A DNA stretch of 59,661 nucleotides from Selaginella moellendorffii (GCF_000143415.4 NW_003314417.1:153779-213439), one strand, 5' to 3'; numbered from the stretch's first letter, positions 32,432 through 42,309 are shown. Made by a program: numbers and translations. The notes: a model not told the origin generated them from the sequence alone.

Positions 32432-32621
32432 TGTCTTTGGTGTGGCTACCGCTTCCTCTTGATATTCGGCACTTGTGCTTCTTGGTATGTTCACCATGGA
32501 ATGGCTTAGGACCACATTTAGAAATGGCATGAGGCCACATGCCATCTTGGGCCCTTGCAATTTCATGGCTAGCGTATTGTCATGTATGTTTTTACTTGCC
32601 TGCAGCTGTGTGTATATCAAG

Positions 32622-32813
32622 ATGGCATGAGGCCTCATTGCATCTTTGGCCCCTGCTAGCCTATTGCCATATTCCTTTTGCCTTGCTGCAACTGTATATA
32701 TTTTTGTATGGGTGACTAGTCACACACACAAAAATATATACAGTTGCAGCAAGGCAAAAGGAATATAGCAACAGGCTAGCAAGGGCCAAAGATAGCGTGA
32801 GGCCTCATGCCAT
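32622..32813. repeat. Long inverted repeat with palindromes at both ends
   Basis: Arms of about 86 bp (32622-32707 and 32728-32813) are near-perfect reverse complements around a 20-base loop containing TGACTAGTCA. Each arm begins with a copy of the 22-bp palindrome. A more diverged direct copy of the arm precedes it at 32524-32620. RNA from it would fold into a long hairpin. Confidence 0.85.
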
Positions 32814-33001
32814 TAGTGGTACCACTAATGGTATGAGGGCTCATGCCAATTTTGTGAATGCAAAATTTCACGTGGGTGTCAATAGCATGTTTGAATAATG
32901 GCATGTGGCCTCATGCTATTGAGGTTGTTTGGTATGTTATGATTTAGGCCATTCTCCAATCATTTTTTGTATGGTCTTAACTTCTTTTCTGCACTTTCAG
33001 A

Positions 33002-33982
33002 ATGGCCTTCAGGGTTGGGGAAAAGGTTTACATTTTGAATGGTGGGAAGAGAGTTGCAAAAGGGACCCTTGTGTCTATGGATCGGAACTTTGTTATACAC
33101 TGTCAAAGGCTTGGGGAAGGCAATGTTGCTGTATCAGTAGAGACTGTCTTCGATGGGAATGTGGTCGCTATTGAACGAGGAGAGATGGTCGTCGGGGTAA
33201 ATGTTGTTGTTGCCTTGAAAAATCTTCAGAAGAAAGCAGATGTTGGGGACAGCGCAAGTGCGACGCATGTTCCCTCCGTGGATCTTAAGAACCGTGCTAC
33301 ATGGATTCAGGCGAAGGTGTTTCTAAACAACCCCGAGGGGGAGGTGGTAGCTGAGGGCTTAGCCACAGTTGTCGATCCAAGAGATGCGGTTGCTAATCAA
33401 GAATTGGGCTGGGATGATATTGGAGTTGCGATTTTAGAGGTTGTTGACACAGAAGAAAACAGTCTGACTATTGGAAGCATTGTGCGGTGGAAATTGAGGC
33501 ACTTAGTGTTTGAGAATGTGAAGGATTCACAATCAAACACCACTACAACTGATGACAGAACATCTCTTCATGGGAAAAGAAAGTACACCTTCCTAAAGTG
33601 CAGCCAAAGGGATCTGAGCAACGAACCGAAAAGGCAAAAAATGGCGATGGAGGTTCGAATGGTCTCGACAGTTGCTTGTTGCAAGAGGAGGTGCTGTCAA
33701 CATGCTGATTGGGATGCTATTGAAGAGGAGAGAGCAAGATACAAGACATTGTCCTGGAAGGCAGCTCGCAATTTTGTGTATGAGGCATTACGGTCATCTG
33801 TTGATGCTTCAGAACATCAGGTGGGGGGCATGGTCTTCCAGAGGGGTTTGGTTTGCATGAAGGCATGGAGAATCATTTATGAAGTCCCTCGAACCACATT
33901 CTACAGAATCAAAACTGAGTTCGAGGAACAAAGGGTTCAACAGGCAGTCCAATGTCCTCACCCTCCCACAACTCTACGATGA
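33002..33982 (+). CDS. Transposase-like protein, N-terminal part
   Basis: The start is right after an intron-like acceptor (TGCACTTTCAG/A, then ATG at 33002), so a 5'-untranslated intron is likely. Residues 1-60 and about 95-165 are two similar beta-rich repeats (VAKGTLVS and VVAEGLATVV cores), like the DUF8039-type modules of plant transposon proteins. Then comes a Cys/His cluster (CCKRRCCQH, about 224-232), a helical WxAxRNFVYEALRSS region, and GLVCMKAWRIIYEVPRTTFYRI, a helix-turn-helix-like segment. That order matches the N-terminal end of a family of eukaryotic transposases whose DDE core should follow. Here the frame instead runs out at 33982 with no core. Confidence 0.55.
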   Translation: MAFRVGEKVYILNGGKRVAKGTLVSMDRNFVIHCQRLGEGNVAVSVETVFDGNVVAIERGEMVVGVNVVVALKNLQKKADVGDSASATHVPSVDLKNRATWIQAKVFLNNPEGEVVAEGLATVVDPRDAVANQELGWDDIGVAILEVVDTEENSLTIGSIVRWKLRHLVFENVKDSQSNTTTTDDRTSLHGKRKYTFLKCSQRDLSNEPKRQKMAMEVRMVSTVACCKRRCCQHADWDAIEEERARYKTLSWKAARNFVYEALRSSVDASEHQVGGMVFQRGLVCMKAWRIIYEVPRTTFYRIKTEFEEQRVQQAVQCPHPPTTLR

Positions 33983-34992
33983 ATTCCAAAATTGCATCAA
34001 AGGCACTGTTGAAGCTGCACTTCTGACAGAGGTTCCAGACTTTAAGGGGTTTGTAAGAGGCTATATCAGGGACGGATCCGAAACGCTGATTGGCCACTCC
34101 AAGCCTCTTCAGTTTCATTTCAGCATGCGTGACGATGCTCCAGTGATGAGGTACAAGATGAGAGAATGGGGCACAGTGTGGCTGCCAGTGGACGGCATTG
34201 AACTCTTCAAGAGAGATCCCATAACTGGGGAACCTATGATTCCTCAGGGTTCCCCACGACTGATGCACCCGGATGGACTCAAAGACCAGGAAACTATAGT
34301 GGCCGGGATTAGACAGCATATTGCCTTCTGGAAGAGGGGGTTGGTGTTTGGTGGAGAATCCTATTTTCAGAGGTGCAAGCCTTTGCTCGAATACTGGGAG
34401 AAGATTATATCTGCTATCCAAAATGGGCCGGTTGTATATGAAGAATTGGAAGAGTCCTTTTGGCCAGAACCCAGAGCACCAGATAGTAGTGGAACAATGT
34501 CCTCTGGAAATGCAGTGACAGATAACGATGTTGAGGATCACTATTGTGGGCCGAGGAACAAGAAGCCGGATTCAGCATTCAATCCAGTACAGGTCTGCAA
34601 AGGAATGGTCGTGCTTGTCAGACCCAGTAATAAAAAACAAATGATATGGGTGGGGCGCTGCATCATTGATGCAGAGGAGGACGCGGAAACTAACTCCTTC
34701 AATGTAACTGTGGAGTGGTTCAAGCCAAGTTCCGGATATACAAAGGATTGCCTAGAAAAGAGATGGGTGCTGAATCCAAGGGATCCCAGCATGAGCATAT
34801 CGGTGGATAATGTTGTGCATGGTTGGATGCGGAAGCAGAGTGCCACCATCACCTTGCCAGACCATGCAAGAGATGCAGCAAGAGCATTCATAACCCGGGT
34901 TCAAGGTGAGATTCATTAATATTCCTTTACTAAGTTTCTAATGTATTTTATTTCAAGGTGAACAATCCGAATCTGAATCAGAGGAGGCGTGA
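33930..34992 (+). CDS. Transposase-like protein, C-terminal part (core missing)
   Basis: In the +1 frame relative to the N-terminal part, sense resumes at about 33940 with SNVLTLPQLYDEF, then VPDFKGFVRGYI and IGHSKPLQFHFSM. This is the portion that in related proteins (from memory, DUF7869-type transposase-like proteins) follows the HTHxxxD end of the catalytic core. It continues with KMREWGTVWLPVDGI and a C-terminal beta-rich module (VCKGMVVLVRP, IWVGRCIID). A 52-bp intron (34906-34957, CTAAG branch-like) leads to an acidic end and the TGA at 34990. About 150-250 residues including the catalytic acids are absent, so this is a deletion derivative. Confidence 0.5.
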
Positions 34993-35184
34993 TGGCATGT
35001 GGCCTGAGATGATGTGACATATGCATTTACCAATCACACGTGCATAAATCTAATAATATGGCGTGTGGCCCATATTAATGGCACATAAACCCATATTGTG
35101 GGCTTATGTGCTTTATGTACCATCATTCCCTTGCAGCGTGTGTGTTGATTTCCTTTTATAACACAACGAACTCCATATTTTAGG

Positions 35185-35457
35185 GTGAAGAGCGTTCTCA
35201 TGGCAAGCACAAAATCTGTAAGTGAGGCAGAAAAGGAGACAGAGAAGGAGATAGGTGAAGATGTAGAATATATAAGTCTTCCAAACTCCCCGTACTATAC
35301 TCCAGGTGATCATTTTTCTGAACAAACGGCAACATTAACAACTATCGAGAACGCCCCAGTAACGTCAGAGACAACAATCCAAAGCAAAACAATTGACCCG
35401 GAGAAGGATGATAGTACCGCTGAGAGTACCAAAAAGGAGGTGTCCACTAGCGCTTAG
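35185..35457 (+). CDS. Small hydrophilic Glu/Thr/Ser-rich exon or ORF
   Basis: 90 codons (or from 35200 if the second Met is used), ending at the TAG at 35455. It is preceded by a CCATATTTTAG acceptor-like sequence, so it may be an alternative last exon of the transposase gene. It has alternating Glu/Lys and Thr/Ser, no hydrophobic core and no family I know. A palindrome copy follows 8 bases after the stop. Confidence 0.35.
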   Translation: MKSVLMASTKSVSEAEKETEKEIGEDVEYISLPNSPYYTPGDHFSEQTATLTTIENAPVTSETTIQSKTIDPEKDDSTAESTKKEVSTSA

Positions 35458-35492
35458 GCTTATAATGGCGTGTGCCCTCATGCCATTTACTT

Positions 35493-36093
35493 GATCACCA
35501 AATACCTTTTTCCCTTTGCACTAGTATATCTTAATACCGGTCTGAGAAATAGAATGGCATGTGCCCTCAGGCCTTTTACTAAATCACCTTTGAAAGAAAT
35601 GCAAGCCTCTATGTCGTAAAAAAAAGGTACTAGAGAAATTCCTTAATAATATGAATGTTATTTAGTTTCATGAAAATACACTAAGGGTCAAATGAGTTAA
35701 ATGACTTCTCCAGACTAGCAATACCTCTTGCTACACCTTCACAATTAGATTCGTTAGAAAAAGATAACATTGAATAATATCTAAATGTTCTCACCATTAA
35801 GTGATATGTCTGGCTAATAGGAATGACGTTCATCTTGGAAAGCTCACCACACGCTCAATGAACAAACAAATAGTGTGTGCGCGCATGCCATCGCTCTTCT
35901 TTAGCTTCAGATTCGGCTTGTTCACCTTGACAATGAGATTTATTATACAACCAGATAGACTCAGTCTGGACATAAAGTCACCGCACTAGTCACCATGCCC
36001 CAGATATGTCTAGCCCCTGGACAAAAAACATATAATTTCACGTCATTTTCAAATACTTGAAAATTTGTACCTAGTCCCATTTTACTGAATAAA
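35493..36093. other. Right subterminal region, no gene
   Basis: AT-rich, holding palindrome copies at 35554 and 35870. No coding sense seen. Confidence 0.45.
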
Positions 36094-36115
36094 TCCCACT
36101 TTAACGAAATAGAGC
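36094..36115 (-). repeat. Right terminal inverted repeat of the 12.3-kb transposon
   Basis: Reverse complement GCTCTATTTCGTTAAAGTGG plus GA, 21 of 22 identical to the left end. Confidence 0.85.
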
Positions 36116-36166
36116 ATCTTAAGGAACTCAAGATCAATTCATTTACAGGAATACATGCATTTTTAC

Positions 36167-38842
36167 CTTTGGGTCAACTTCCGGCTGATCCCACTTGGTA
36201 GCCTGAGGTTCTTGGTGTTCAGCCACACCTTCTCCCCAGCTTGGAACTCTATTTCCCGACACTTCTGGTTTGTGTACTTGGTTTGCCTTTGTTGAGCCCG
36301 TTCCAAGGAATCCCTCACCAGATTCCAAATGTTGAGTCTTTCCACCGTGAATGCCTCCACTGCGGGTAACTCTCCATGGTACTCGGCCACGCCGAGTTCC
36401 ATAGGACCTTCAATAGCTCGCCCATTGATGACTTCCCATGGACTCACACTGATGCTCGAATGTGGTGAGTTGTTATAACACATTTCCGCAAGTCCTAAAT
36501 GACTTACCCAATCAGTCTGGTCTCCTGAGACATAGCATCGCAAATAATCCTCCAGCTGCCTATTCACCCTTTCCGTTTGTCTGTCTGTCAAGCAGTGTTA
36601 GTGCCATCAAACTTGACTTAATACCTATTACCTGTTTGTGGGTGGTAGGCTGTGCTGAATTTCAACTTGGTGCGATACTATTCCAGGAGTGTTCTCCAGA
36701 ACCTACTGGTGAAAATCTTATCTCGATCTGAGATTATCTCTTTTGGCCTTCTCTGCACTCGAACCACTTGTTCAAAGAATAGCTTCACCACACCTTCTGC
36801 ATCCACTTCCATTATGGTGGGTATGAAATGTGCCATCTTCGAAAATCGATCCACCACCACGAATATCGCATCAAATCCCTCGTTTGGGGGGAATCCCGTG
36901 ATGAAGTCCATCGTAAGACATTTCTACGGACGATCTGGAATTGGGATGCTTTGTAACAAGCCCCCATTAGCCTTAGTCACAGCTTTGACCTGCTGACATG
37001 TTGGGCATGTCTTTACCTAGTCTTGGACATCCTTAGCCATATCTAGCCAGTGGTACTTCCTCTTGAGTAAGCCCATTGTCTTGGGTACTCCGCCGTGTCC
37101 CGCAAGAGGTCCATCGTGACACTCTTCTAAGGCTACCTTCCGTAGTTCCCCTTCTAGAATAGACACCCTTGTTTGCTTGTAATATATGAGTCCGTTGTGT
37201 TCCACATAGCCCGTTTTCTCTTCCATTGGTAGCTCACCTCTCTGGTGAGCTTCCCGTGCCTCTAGATTCCTCAGCAACACTTCTTGTGCTAAACCATCAT
37301 TCTCATATGCAGTCCACACATCGTCCCAAAAGGTTGTTGTTGTGCTGGATATCGCCAACTTCAAGCTCACTTTTCGACTTAGTGCATCTGCCACGATGTT
37401 GCTCTTCCCAGGCTTGTACCGAATCTCGCAATCAAACTCGGCCAAAGCATTGGCCCACTGACCTTGTTTCCCTCTTGGGTCGGGCTGTGACAAGAAGTGT
37501 TTCGTTGCCACATTGTCCATGTAAACCTTGAAGTGTCTCCCAAGGTAGTGTCGCCACTCCTTAAGCGCCCTTACCACCGCAAACAATTCCTTCTCGTGGG
37601 CAGGCCACTTCCGTTGAGCCTTGTCCAACTTCTTCGAGAAGAACGCTACTAGATGGTTGTCTTGCTTCAAAACTGCACCCAACGCAAAGTCTGAAGCATC
37701 CGTTTCTACCTCAAAGTCTTTACCAAAGTCTGGTAACGTCAATACGGGAGCCTTCCTCAACTTCCCCTTGAGGTGGACGAATGCCGCCTCGCATTCCGCT
37801 GTCTATACCATCTTCCCTTTTCCTGTTTGGTCCGTTAAGGGCAGGGCTACTCTCGAATAGTGTCTGATAAGCTTTTGATAGTAGTTGCATAGCCCTAAGA
37901 ATGCCCTTAACTTGTGTACATTCAATGGTCACTCCCAATCTTGGATCGCTTGGACCTTCTCAGGGTCCACCTTGAGCCCGTCCTTGCCCACCACATGCTC
38001 GAGAAACTTTACCTTTTGTTGAGCAAAGTCACATTTGCTCTCTTTAGCATACAGCTGGTGTTCCCTTAGTTTCTCAAACACCTTCGTCAAGTGTTTGGCA
38101 TGCTCCTATAGCGTTTCGCTATAGATCAGGATGTCGTTAATATAGACGACCACGAAGTGATCCAGATAGGGTACAAAGATATGGTTCATCAACACCGAAA
38201 ACATTGCCGGCGCATTGCATAGCCCGAAGGGCATCACCAGAAACTCAAAGCTCCCATACCTCGTTCGACAGGTTCTCTTCTCAACATCTTCCTCTGCTAC
38301 CCTGATCTGGTAGTATCCTGACCTTAAGTCAATCGTTGAGAAGTATTTTGCCTTTCCCAACCTATCGAACAGGTCCTCAATCCTTGGCAAAGGGTACTTG
38401 TTCTTCTTTGTATACTTGTTGAGTAACCGGTAGTTTATGCACATGCGCATAGATCCATCTTTCTTTTTCACAAGTAGCACCAGTGCCTCATATGGCGACT
38501 TGCTCAGCCTAACATACCCTTTGTCCACCAACTCCTCTAGTTGGCGCTTGAGCTCCTCGAGTTCCTTTTCATTCAAACGATAGGGGGGACGAACCACCAC
38601 CTCAGCACCCTCGACTAACTCAATCTTATGTTCTATCAGTTGTGCGGGGGGCAACCCTGCCAGTAGCTCCTCTGGCATAGTATCCTAAAATTGGTCCAAC
38701 ACCCGCTAGATCACCAAAGGTACTTCTTCCGTTCCTGTCTTTTTATCACTCCTCACCGAGAGTAAGCACAAAAATGCTGCTTTGGTCCCTTTAGTGAGTT
38801 GTCCTCTCGTGCACACCAGGTTTAAGCATGAATCTTTGGCCT
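36167..38842 (-). pseudogene. pol of the minus-strand Gypsy-1 copy (decayed)
   Basis: Minus-strand coding is collinear with Gypsy-1 pol: reverse transcriptase ([20 protein letters not shown], about 38400), catalytic box YIND at about 38140 instead of YIDD, RNase H ([11 protein letters not shown], about 37690), integrase zinc region (CPTCQQ, about 37000), and core ([18 protein letters not shown]). Intron 1 is conserved at 36585-36631. The 3' splice site of intron 2 is 12.3 kb away because of the inserted transposon. Frameshifts and stops near 37930, 38100, 38690 and 37018 make it inactive. Confidence 0.88.
36585..36631 (-). other. Intron 1 in the minus-strand Gypsy-1 copy (47 bp)
   Basis: GTAATAGGTATTAAG...CACTAACACTGCTTGACAG on the minus strand. 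Same position, same length and same CTAAC branch motif as 14548-14594, with substitutions elsewhere. Confidence 0.85.
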
Positions 38843-38864
38843 TGCATTGCCCCACCTTTAGATC

Positions 38865-40423
38865 CTAGGCCTCCACGAACCAATTGAACCAATCCATCCC
38901 GAAGATCACGTCAAATCCCGCCATGTCCAACACAGTGAAATCCATGTCTACTTTCCATGTCCCTACTTCGACTCTCGCTTGTCGAAATACCTCATCGGTG
39001 CTTTGGCTACCTTGAACAAACTCTATAGTCCTTGGTTCGCCCAGCCGCTGCACCGTTAGTCCGACTTGCCGGACTATGTCTGCAGCCACAAAATTATCCG
39101 AAGCACCCGTGTCAATAAGGATCTTAACAAAGCTACCCCCGAGCTTCCCTCGGAGGGCTAGTAGATGTCGCAAACAACTCTCTACCAAAGTTGCTCGTGT
39201 AATGAGTAACATTGAGCTAGGGTCTGGATCACATACTTTAGTTTGGACTTCACTCGACTTAATGGCCATATTGGCTCTAGCCTTCTTCGGGTAGAAACAT
39301 TCCTTCGAAAAGTGTCCTGCTTCACCGCAGTTGTAGCATATGTTGTTTCCCACGCTGCTAAATAACTTGACCTTCTTATCCGTGGGTTTGTCTCTTTTTG
39401 CTTGACTCCCCCATGTACTCGCTCGCTAGCCACTGGATTTGCCTTTCCGGAACCCCGAGGACTCATTCTTAGAGAAACTCTTCTTGAATTTCCCCTTACT
39501 ATACATTCCCCTTGGTTTAGCCCCTTTGCTAAATGTGGACCCCGACCCCATCGCGTTCCCCTTTCGAAGGTTATTGTTGAAATGCACCTTGATGGCCGCA
39601 TCCAACACTTCCTTGTAGTTGGTCAAGTTCCAGCGCATCATCTCACCGCGAGCCTAGGTTTGCAAACCTGATATGAAGGCATGGAACACATCCATATCCC
39701 CCATATCCATGACAAGTATCTTCTTTGTTCACATACTCCTGAATGGTTCCGATCTGCTTCAGCTACTCAGCTCGTCTCTCAAATGCAGAGTAGCATTCGA
39801 AGGAACGTAAGTTGCACGGATCCTCACCTTCATCATGTCCCAAGTGGCCACCGGTCCTTTGTTCGCCTCCGTCATTCTCCACCAAGACTTGACATTATCT
39901 GCCAAGTATGGTTTTGCACATGGGACCTTCTCCGAGCTCGGTAATCGCAACGCTCGGAAGTAGTCCTCCATATCGTAAAACCAATCCTCCACTACCTTAT
40001 AGTCATTCACTCCCTTGAAGATCGGTGGGGGCTTTGGTTTGTACTTGGGCACTGCTTGTGGGACTAATTCCACTTCGGTCTGTTCGACCTTGTTTAGTTT
40101 TGCCTCAGTCCCTGCCGAAGGGTCCGCACCTTCTGGGCTGCTAGCATCCGCAGTCTTTTGCCTTTTCTTCCGCTTCTCATCACGCTTTAGCTTGCGCACG
40201 AAAGTCTCCAGAAGGGTATTGGTCTGTGCCAATTGTCCTTCTAGAACGTCCAATCAAGCCTTGATGACCGAACCTCACCACCGGACTCCTATTTGGAAGT
40301 TTTCTCACTGGAGTCTTCCTCATGCAAGGATTCCTCATCCATAGCCTCTTGTTCGACTAAAGGCTCCAGCTCTGGAGGAGGTTCCGTCTCTGCCTTGGTT
40401 CGTTTTCGCCCTGCATTTGCCAT
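38865..40423 (-). pseudogene. gag and protease of the minus-strand Gypsy-1 copy
   Basis: From the ATG at 40421-40423 the minus strand follows Gypsy-1 Gag: charged N-terminus, [37 protein letters not shown], zinc knuckle [14 protein letters not shown] (about 39320), and protease [10 protein letters not shown] (about 39100). A stop and frameshift near 40260-40290, another shift at about 39640-39770, and a stop just before 39425 break it. The zinc knuckle is intact, unlike that of Gypsy-2. Confidence 0.85.
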
Positions 40424-40466
40424 CTCTTAGCAATCCGCCTCTATCTTTCGCTAGAATTGAGGAAAA

Positions 40467-40479
40467 GGCTCCGATACCA
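40467..40479 (-). other. Primer-binding site of the minus-strand Gypsy-1 copy
   Basis: TGGTATCGGAGCC on the minus strand, identical to the Gypsy-1 site. Confidence 0.8.
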
Positions 40480-40482
40480 AAT

Positions 40483-40667
40483 TGTAAGCCATAAATTTTT
40501 CCTTTCTAATTTGCCAACTTACCTTGTCTACCCGTCCAACACTACCTTGGCTTTTGCTAAGTTCCCTCGCCAAGGTTCTTGCCTATGGTACCAGCTTCTA
40601 CTTGGGCCTACTTGGTTTCAGCTACTCACTGCACGAGTAACGGAGCGTTAGCCATCCATCCACGGAT
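40483..40667 (-). repeat. Truncated 5' LTR of the minus-strand Gypsy-1 copy
   Basis: The 185 bp nearest the primer-binding site are collinear with the Gypsy-1 LTR end (TGTAAGCCATAAATTTTTCC on plus). Similarity stops at CCACGGAT near 40667 and unrelated DNA follows. Confidence 0.85.
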
Positions 40668-40729
40668 ACTATTTGTCAAGCATACTTGATCTGGCTAGAG
40701 AAACTCATTTGCTGACTTGCACTTGCTAG

Positions 40730-41300
40730 TGTTGGGAACCCCCTCGATATTGAGTCTAGTCCCTCAATATTTTTATATGATAGCTTACCATGTCCGCCAA
40801 ACACCCTTGCTATCATACCCTTTGTGTTAGTCTCATTTCGGTCCTAAATGCTATTTGTGGAAAGTGTCTAGATTCACTCATTTGGCATATTTACGGAATG
40901 TAAAGATCGGCTTGAACACAATTGTGTTCATTCCGTGTCCAAATTTACAATCTAGGGACATTCTATATTTAGTAAATTTCGAGCTTATCACAGAGACTAA
41001 CTCCTAGTACTAAGGGTGGCTTGGGGTGAAAGCCCAAAGCATGCGTTCCTCAAAGGGGGGGGGGGGGGGGGGGGGCTGTGGGGGGTTCTAAATATATAGT
41101 AGGGATAATGAATAGGTCGGGCATGGTCTAGCCTGAGGCATAGTCTAGCTCCCACTTGCATGTTTGTCCTTGTTCTACGTTTGGCTTGGGTCTAACCATG
41201 CTAGCTGGTGGAGTACCCATGTCCTCGCGTTAAGCCACCGATATGCAGAAATAGCGCCAAACTCCATTTGGCTCCATTTTGCGTGCTGGTCCTGGCGTTG
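40730..41300 (+). repeat. LTR-like sequence related to Gypsy-2
   Basis: It begins TGTTGGGAACCCC. From about 40775 (AGCTTACC...AAACACCC...TCATACCCTTTGTGTTAG) it is collinear with 17264-17750, including TTGGGGTGAAAGCCCAAAGC (41021), a run of about 20 G (41057-41076) and a TATATAGTAGGGAT sequence. It lacks the minisatellite at the expected place. The right boundary is not clear. Confidence 0.6.
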
Positions 41301-41639
41301 GGATGCTGAATATTCTAGGATACTCTAGGACTATTCCAAGTTGCTCTATGTTCCTGTCCCTTTGCTCCTTGAACTGTATGCTCGAGAGTCGTTCTGTGCT
41401 CTAGCACTATCGCTCCTTATCTCCATACTTGGGAGTTTGGCACCCTTCCTTCATTCTATAGCCCAAGGCCCTAAAACTCAGGTTCCATACTATTATCCTT
41501 TGGACATGTGGCATGTGACATATGGTATGTGACATGTGGCACATAGAGGGTTTAGGTTCCACTTCGTGGTTATCCTATGGTAAATCACCATAAAATAAAG
41601 GGTAAAACCACATATGTTATAATTATCGCATACTGTCAC
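41301..41639. other. No recognisable gene
   Basis: Contains a short imperfect repeat of CATGTGRCATRTGG-type (41500-41545). Nothing else seen. Confidence 0.4.
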
Positions 41640-42290
41640 TATGAAAGCCATCAATGAAGTAGGATTTATTTGGATCTGGATCCTTTGTTAGAACACAGCT
41701 AACCAAGCAAATAAGCTTCTCAATATAGTCCTTGAGCATCATTTTCCCTTCCTGGAAATGTCAAATTTTTGTGCAAGCATTCTTCACGTCATAGTGAGGG
41801 GCAAAACATAAATGAAAAGTAATTTAAAACTCATCTATAGTAGACACTGATGGTTTTTTATCCGCAATACAATACTCCTTAAGCCAATTCCACTATTGAA
41901 GACTTACATCATGCAAAATCATTACAATAACCACTAAAGCCTCTACATCTTGAGTTCCTCTAACAACCAAGAACTTCTTCACATTGGCTAGCCAAGTTAA
42001 ACACTCGTCCACACCACTATCACTGGAAAAGGTTGGAATCTTGAGTTGATCTATTAAGGAAGGTTTACTTAGAGCACCACCATGTCTAGCCGTGAGTGCC
42101 TCAACACACTTATGCATGGTATCCATCATGTCATACATCTCGTCTTGCATCTTTTGCTGATTTTGATTAAGGGCTCACAACTCATGAATAAAATCTTGAA
42201 TGGTCCAAATCTCTACAACTCCATTAGCACCATCATCAACACTACTATCGACAATAGGATTTTAGCATTTAGCTTGGTCTGCCATTGCAA
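41640..42290 (-). pseudogene. gag fragment of a third Gypsy-A family copy
   Basis: The minus strand encodes SLIDQLKIPTFSSDSGVDEC, then LTWLANVKKFLVV, the same Gag core as at 948-1190, with upstream MYDMMDTMHK-like sequence. It adjoins the LTR at 42310 in the order expected for a minus-strand element, and it is cut off at about 41640. Confidence 0.75.
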
Positions 42291-42309
42291 CCAACTCCTC
42301 TGATACCAA

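Larger units (their letters stand above)
24205..35891. repeat. Dispersed 22-bp palindrome family, about 26 copies
   Basis: The perfect form is ATGGCATGAGG followed by its reverse complement CCTCATGCCAT. Copies I located start near 24205, 25275, 25350, 26595, 26786, 26927, 28398, 29675, 29735, 29812, 30600, 30735, 30894, 30973, 31838, 31909, 32524, 32622, 32792, 32828, 32898, 34992, 35059, 35465, 35554 and 35870. Most differ by one to four bases, often compensating on the other arm. They are spread over the whole transposon interior and absent from the flanking Gypsy-1 sequence. Several lie in introns beside splice acceptors, two lie in coding sequence, and one overlaps the transposase stop codon. 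Confidence 0.85.
23820..36117. mobile_element. 12.3-kb DNA transposon inserted in a retrotransposon intron
   Basis: Comparison with intact intron 2 of Gypsy-1 shows one insertion here, flanked by CTTAA (23815-23819 and 36118-36122). Its ends are inverted repeats of 22 bp with one mismatch (23821-23842 and 36094-36115; core TATTTCGTTAAAGTGGGA), with one or two unmatched bases outside them. Inside are a transposase-like gene on the plus strand and a long multi-exon coding region on the minus strand (ParB-like, FCP1-like), plus about 26 copies of a 22-bp palindrome not seen elsewhere in the window. I cannot place it confidently in a named superfamily. The deleted transposase core suggests it is non-autonomous. 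Confidence 0.85.
21858..40667 (-). mobile_element. Second Gypsy-1 copy on the minus strand, carrying a nested DNA transposon
   Basis: It has a complete 3' LTR (21858-23028), 3' untranslated region, chromodomain exon (23430-23811), the rest of pol and gag (36118-40423), primer-binding site (40467-40479) and a truncated 5' LTR (40483-40667). A 12.3-kb DNA transposon interrupts intron 2. Gag-pol has frameshifts, stops and a YIND catalytic box, so the copy is dead. TGCTG before 21858 is the likely left target duplication. The right one is lost with the 5' LTR truncation. Confidence 0.9.

Noticed and set aside
24205-35891. The palindromes as true parS centromere sites of a ParB partition system
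   Set aside because: The ParB-like assignment is tentative, no ParA-like ATPase is seen, and many copies lie in introns or coding sequence; kept only as a speculation.
23815-36122. piggyBac-type element because of flanking TTAA
   Set aside because: The shared flank is CTTAA, the termini do not start with the piggyBac CCC/CCY pattern, and no piggyBac-like transposase is present.
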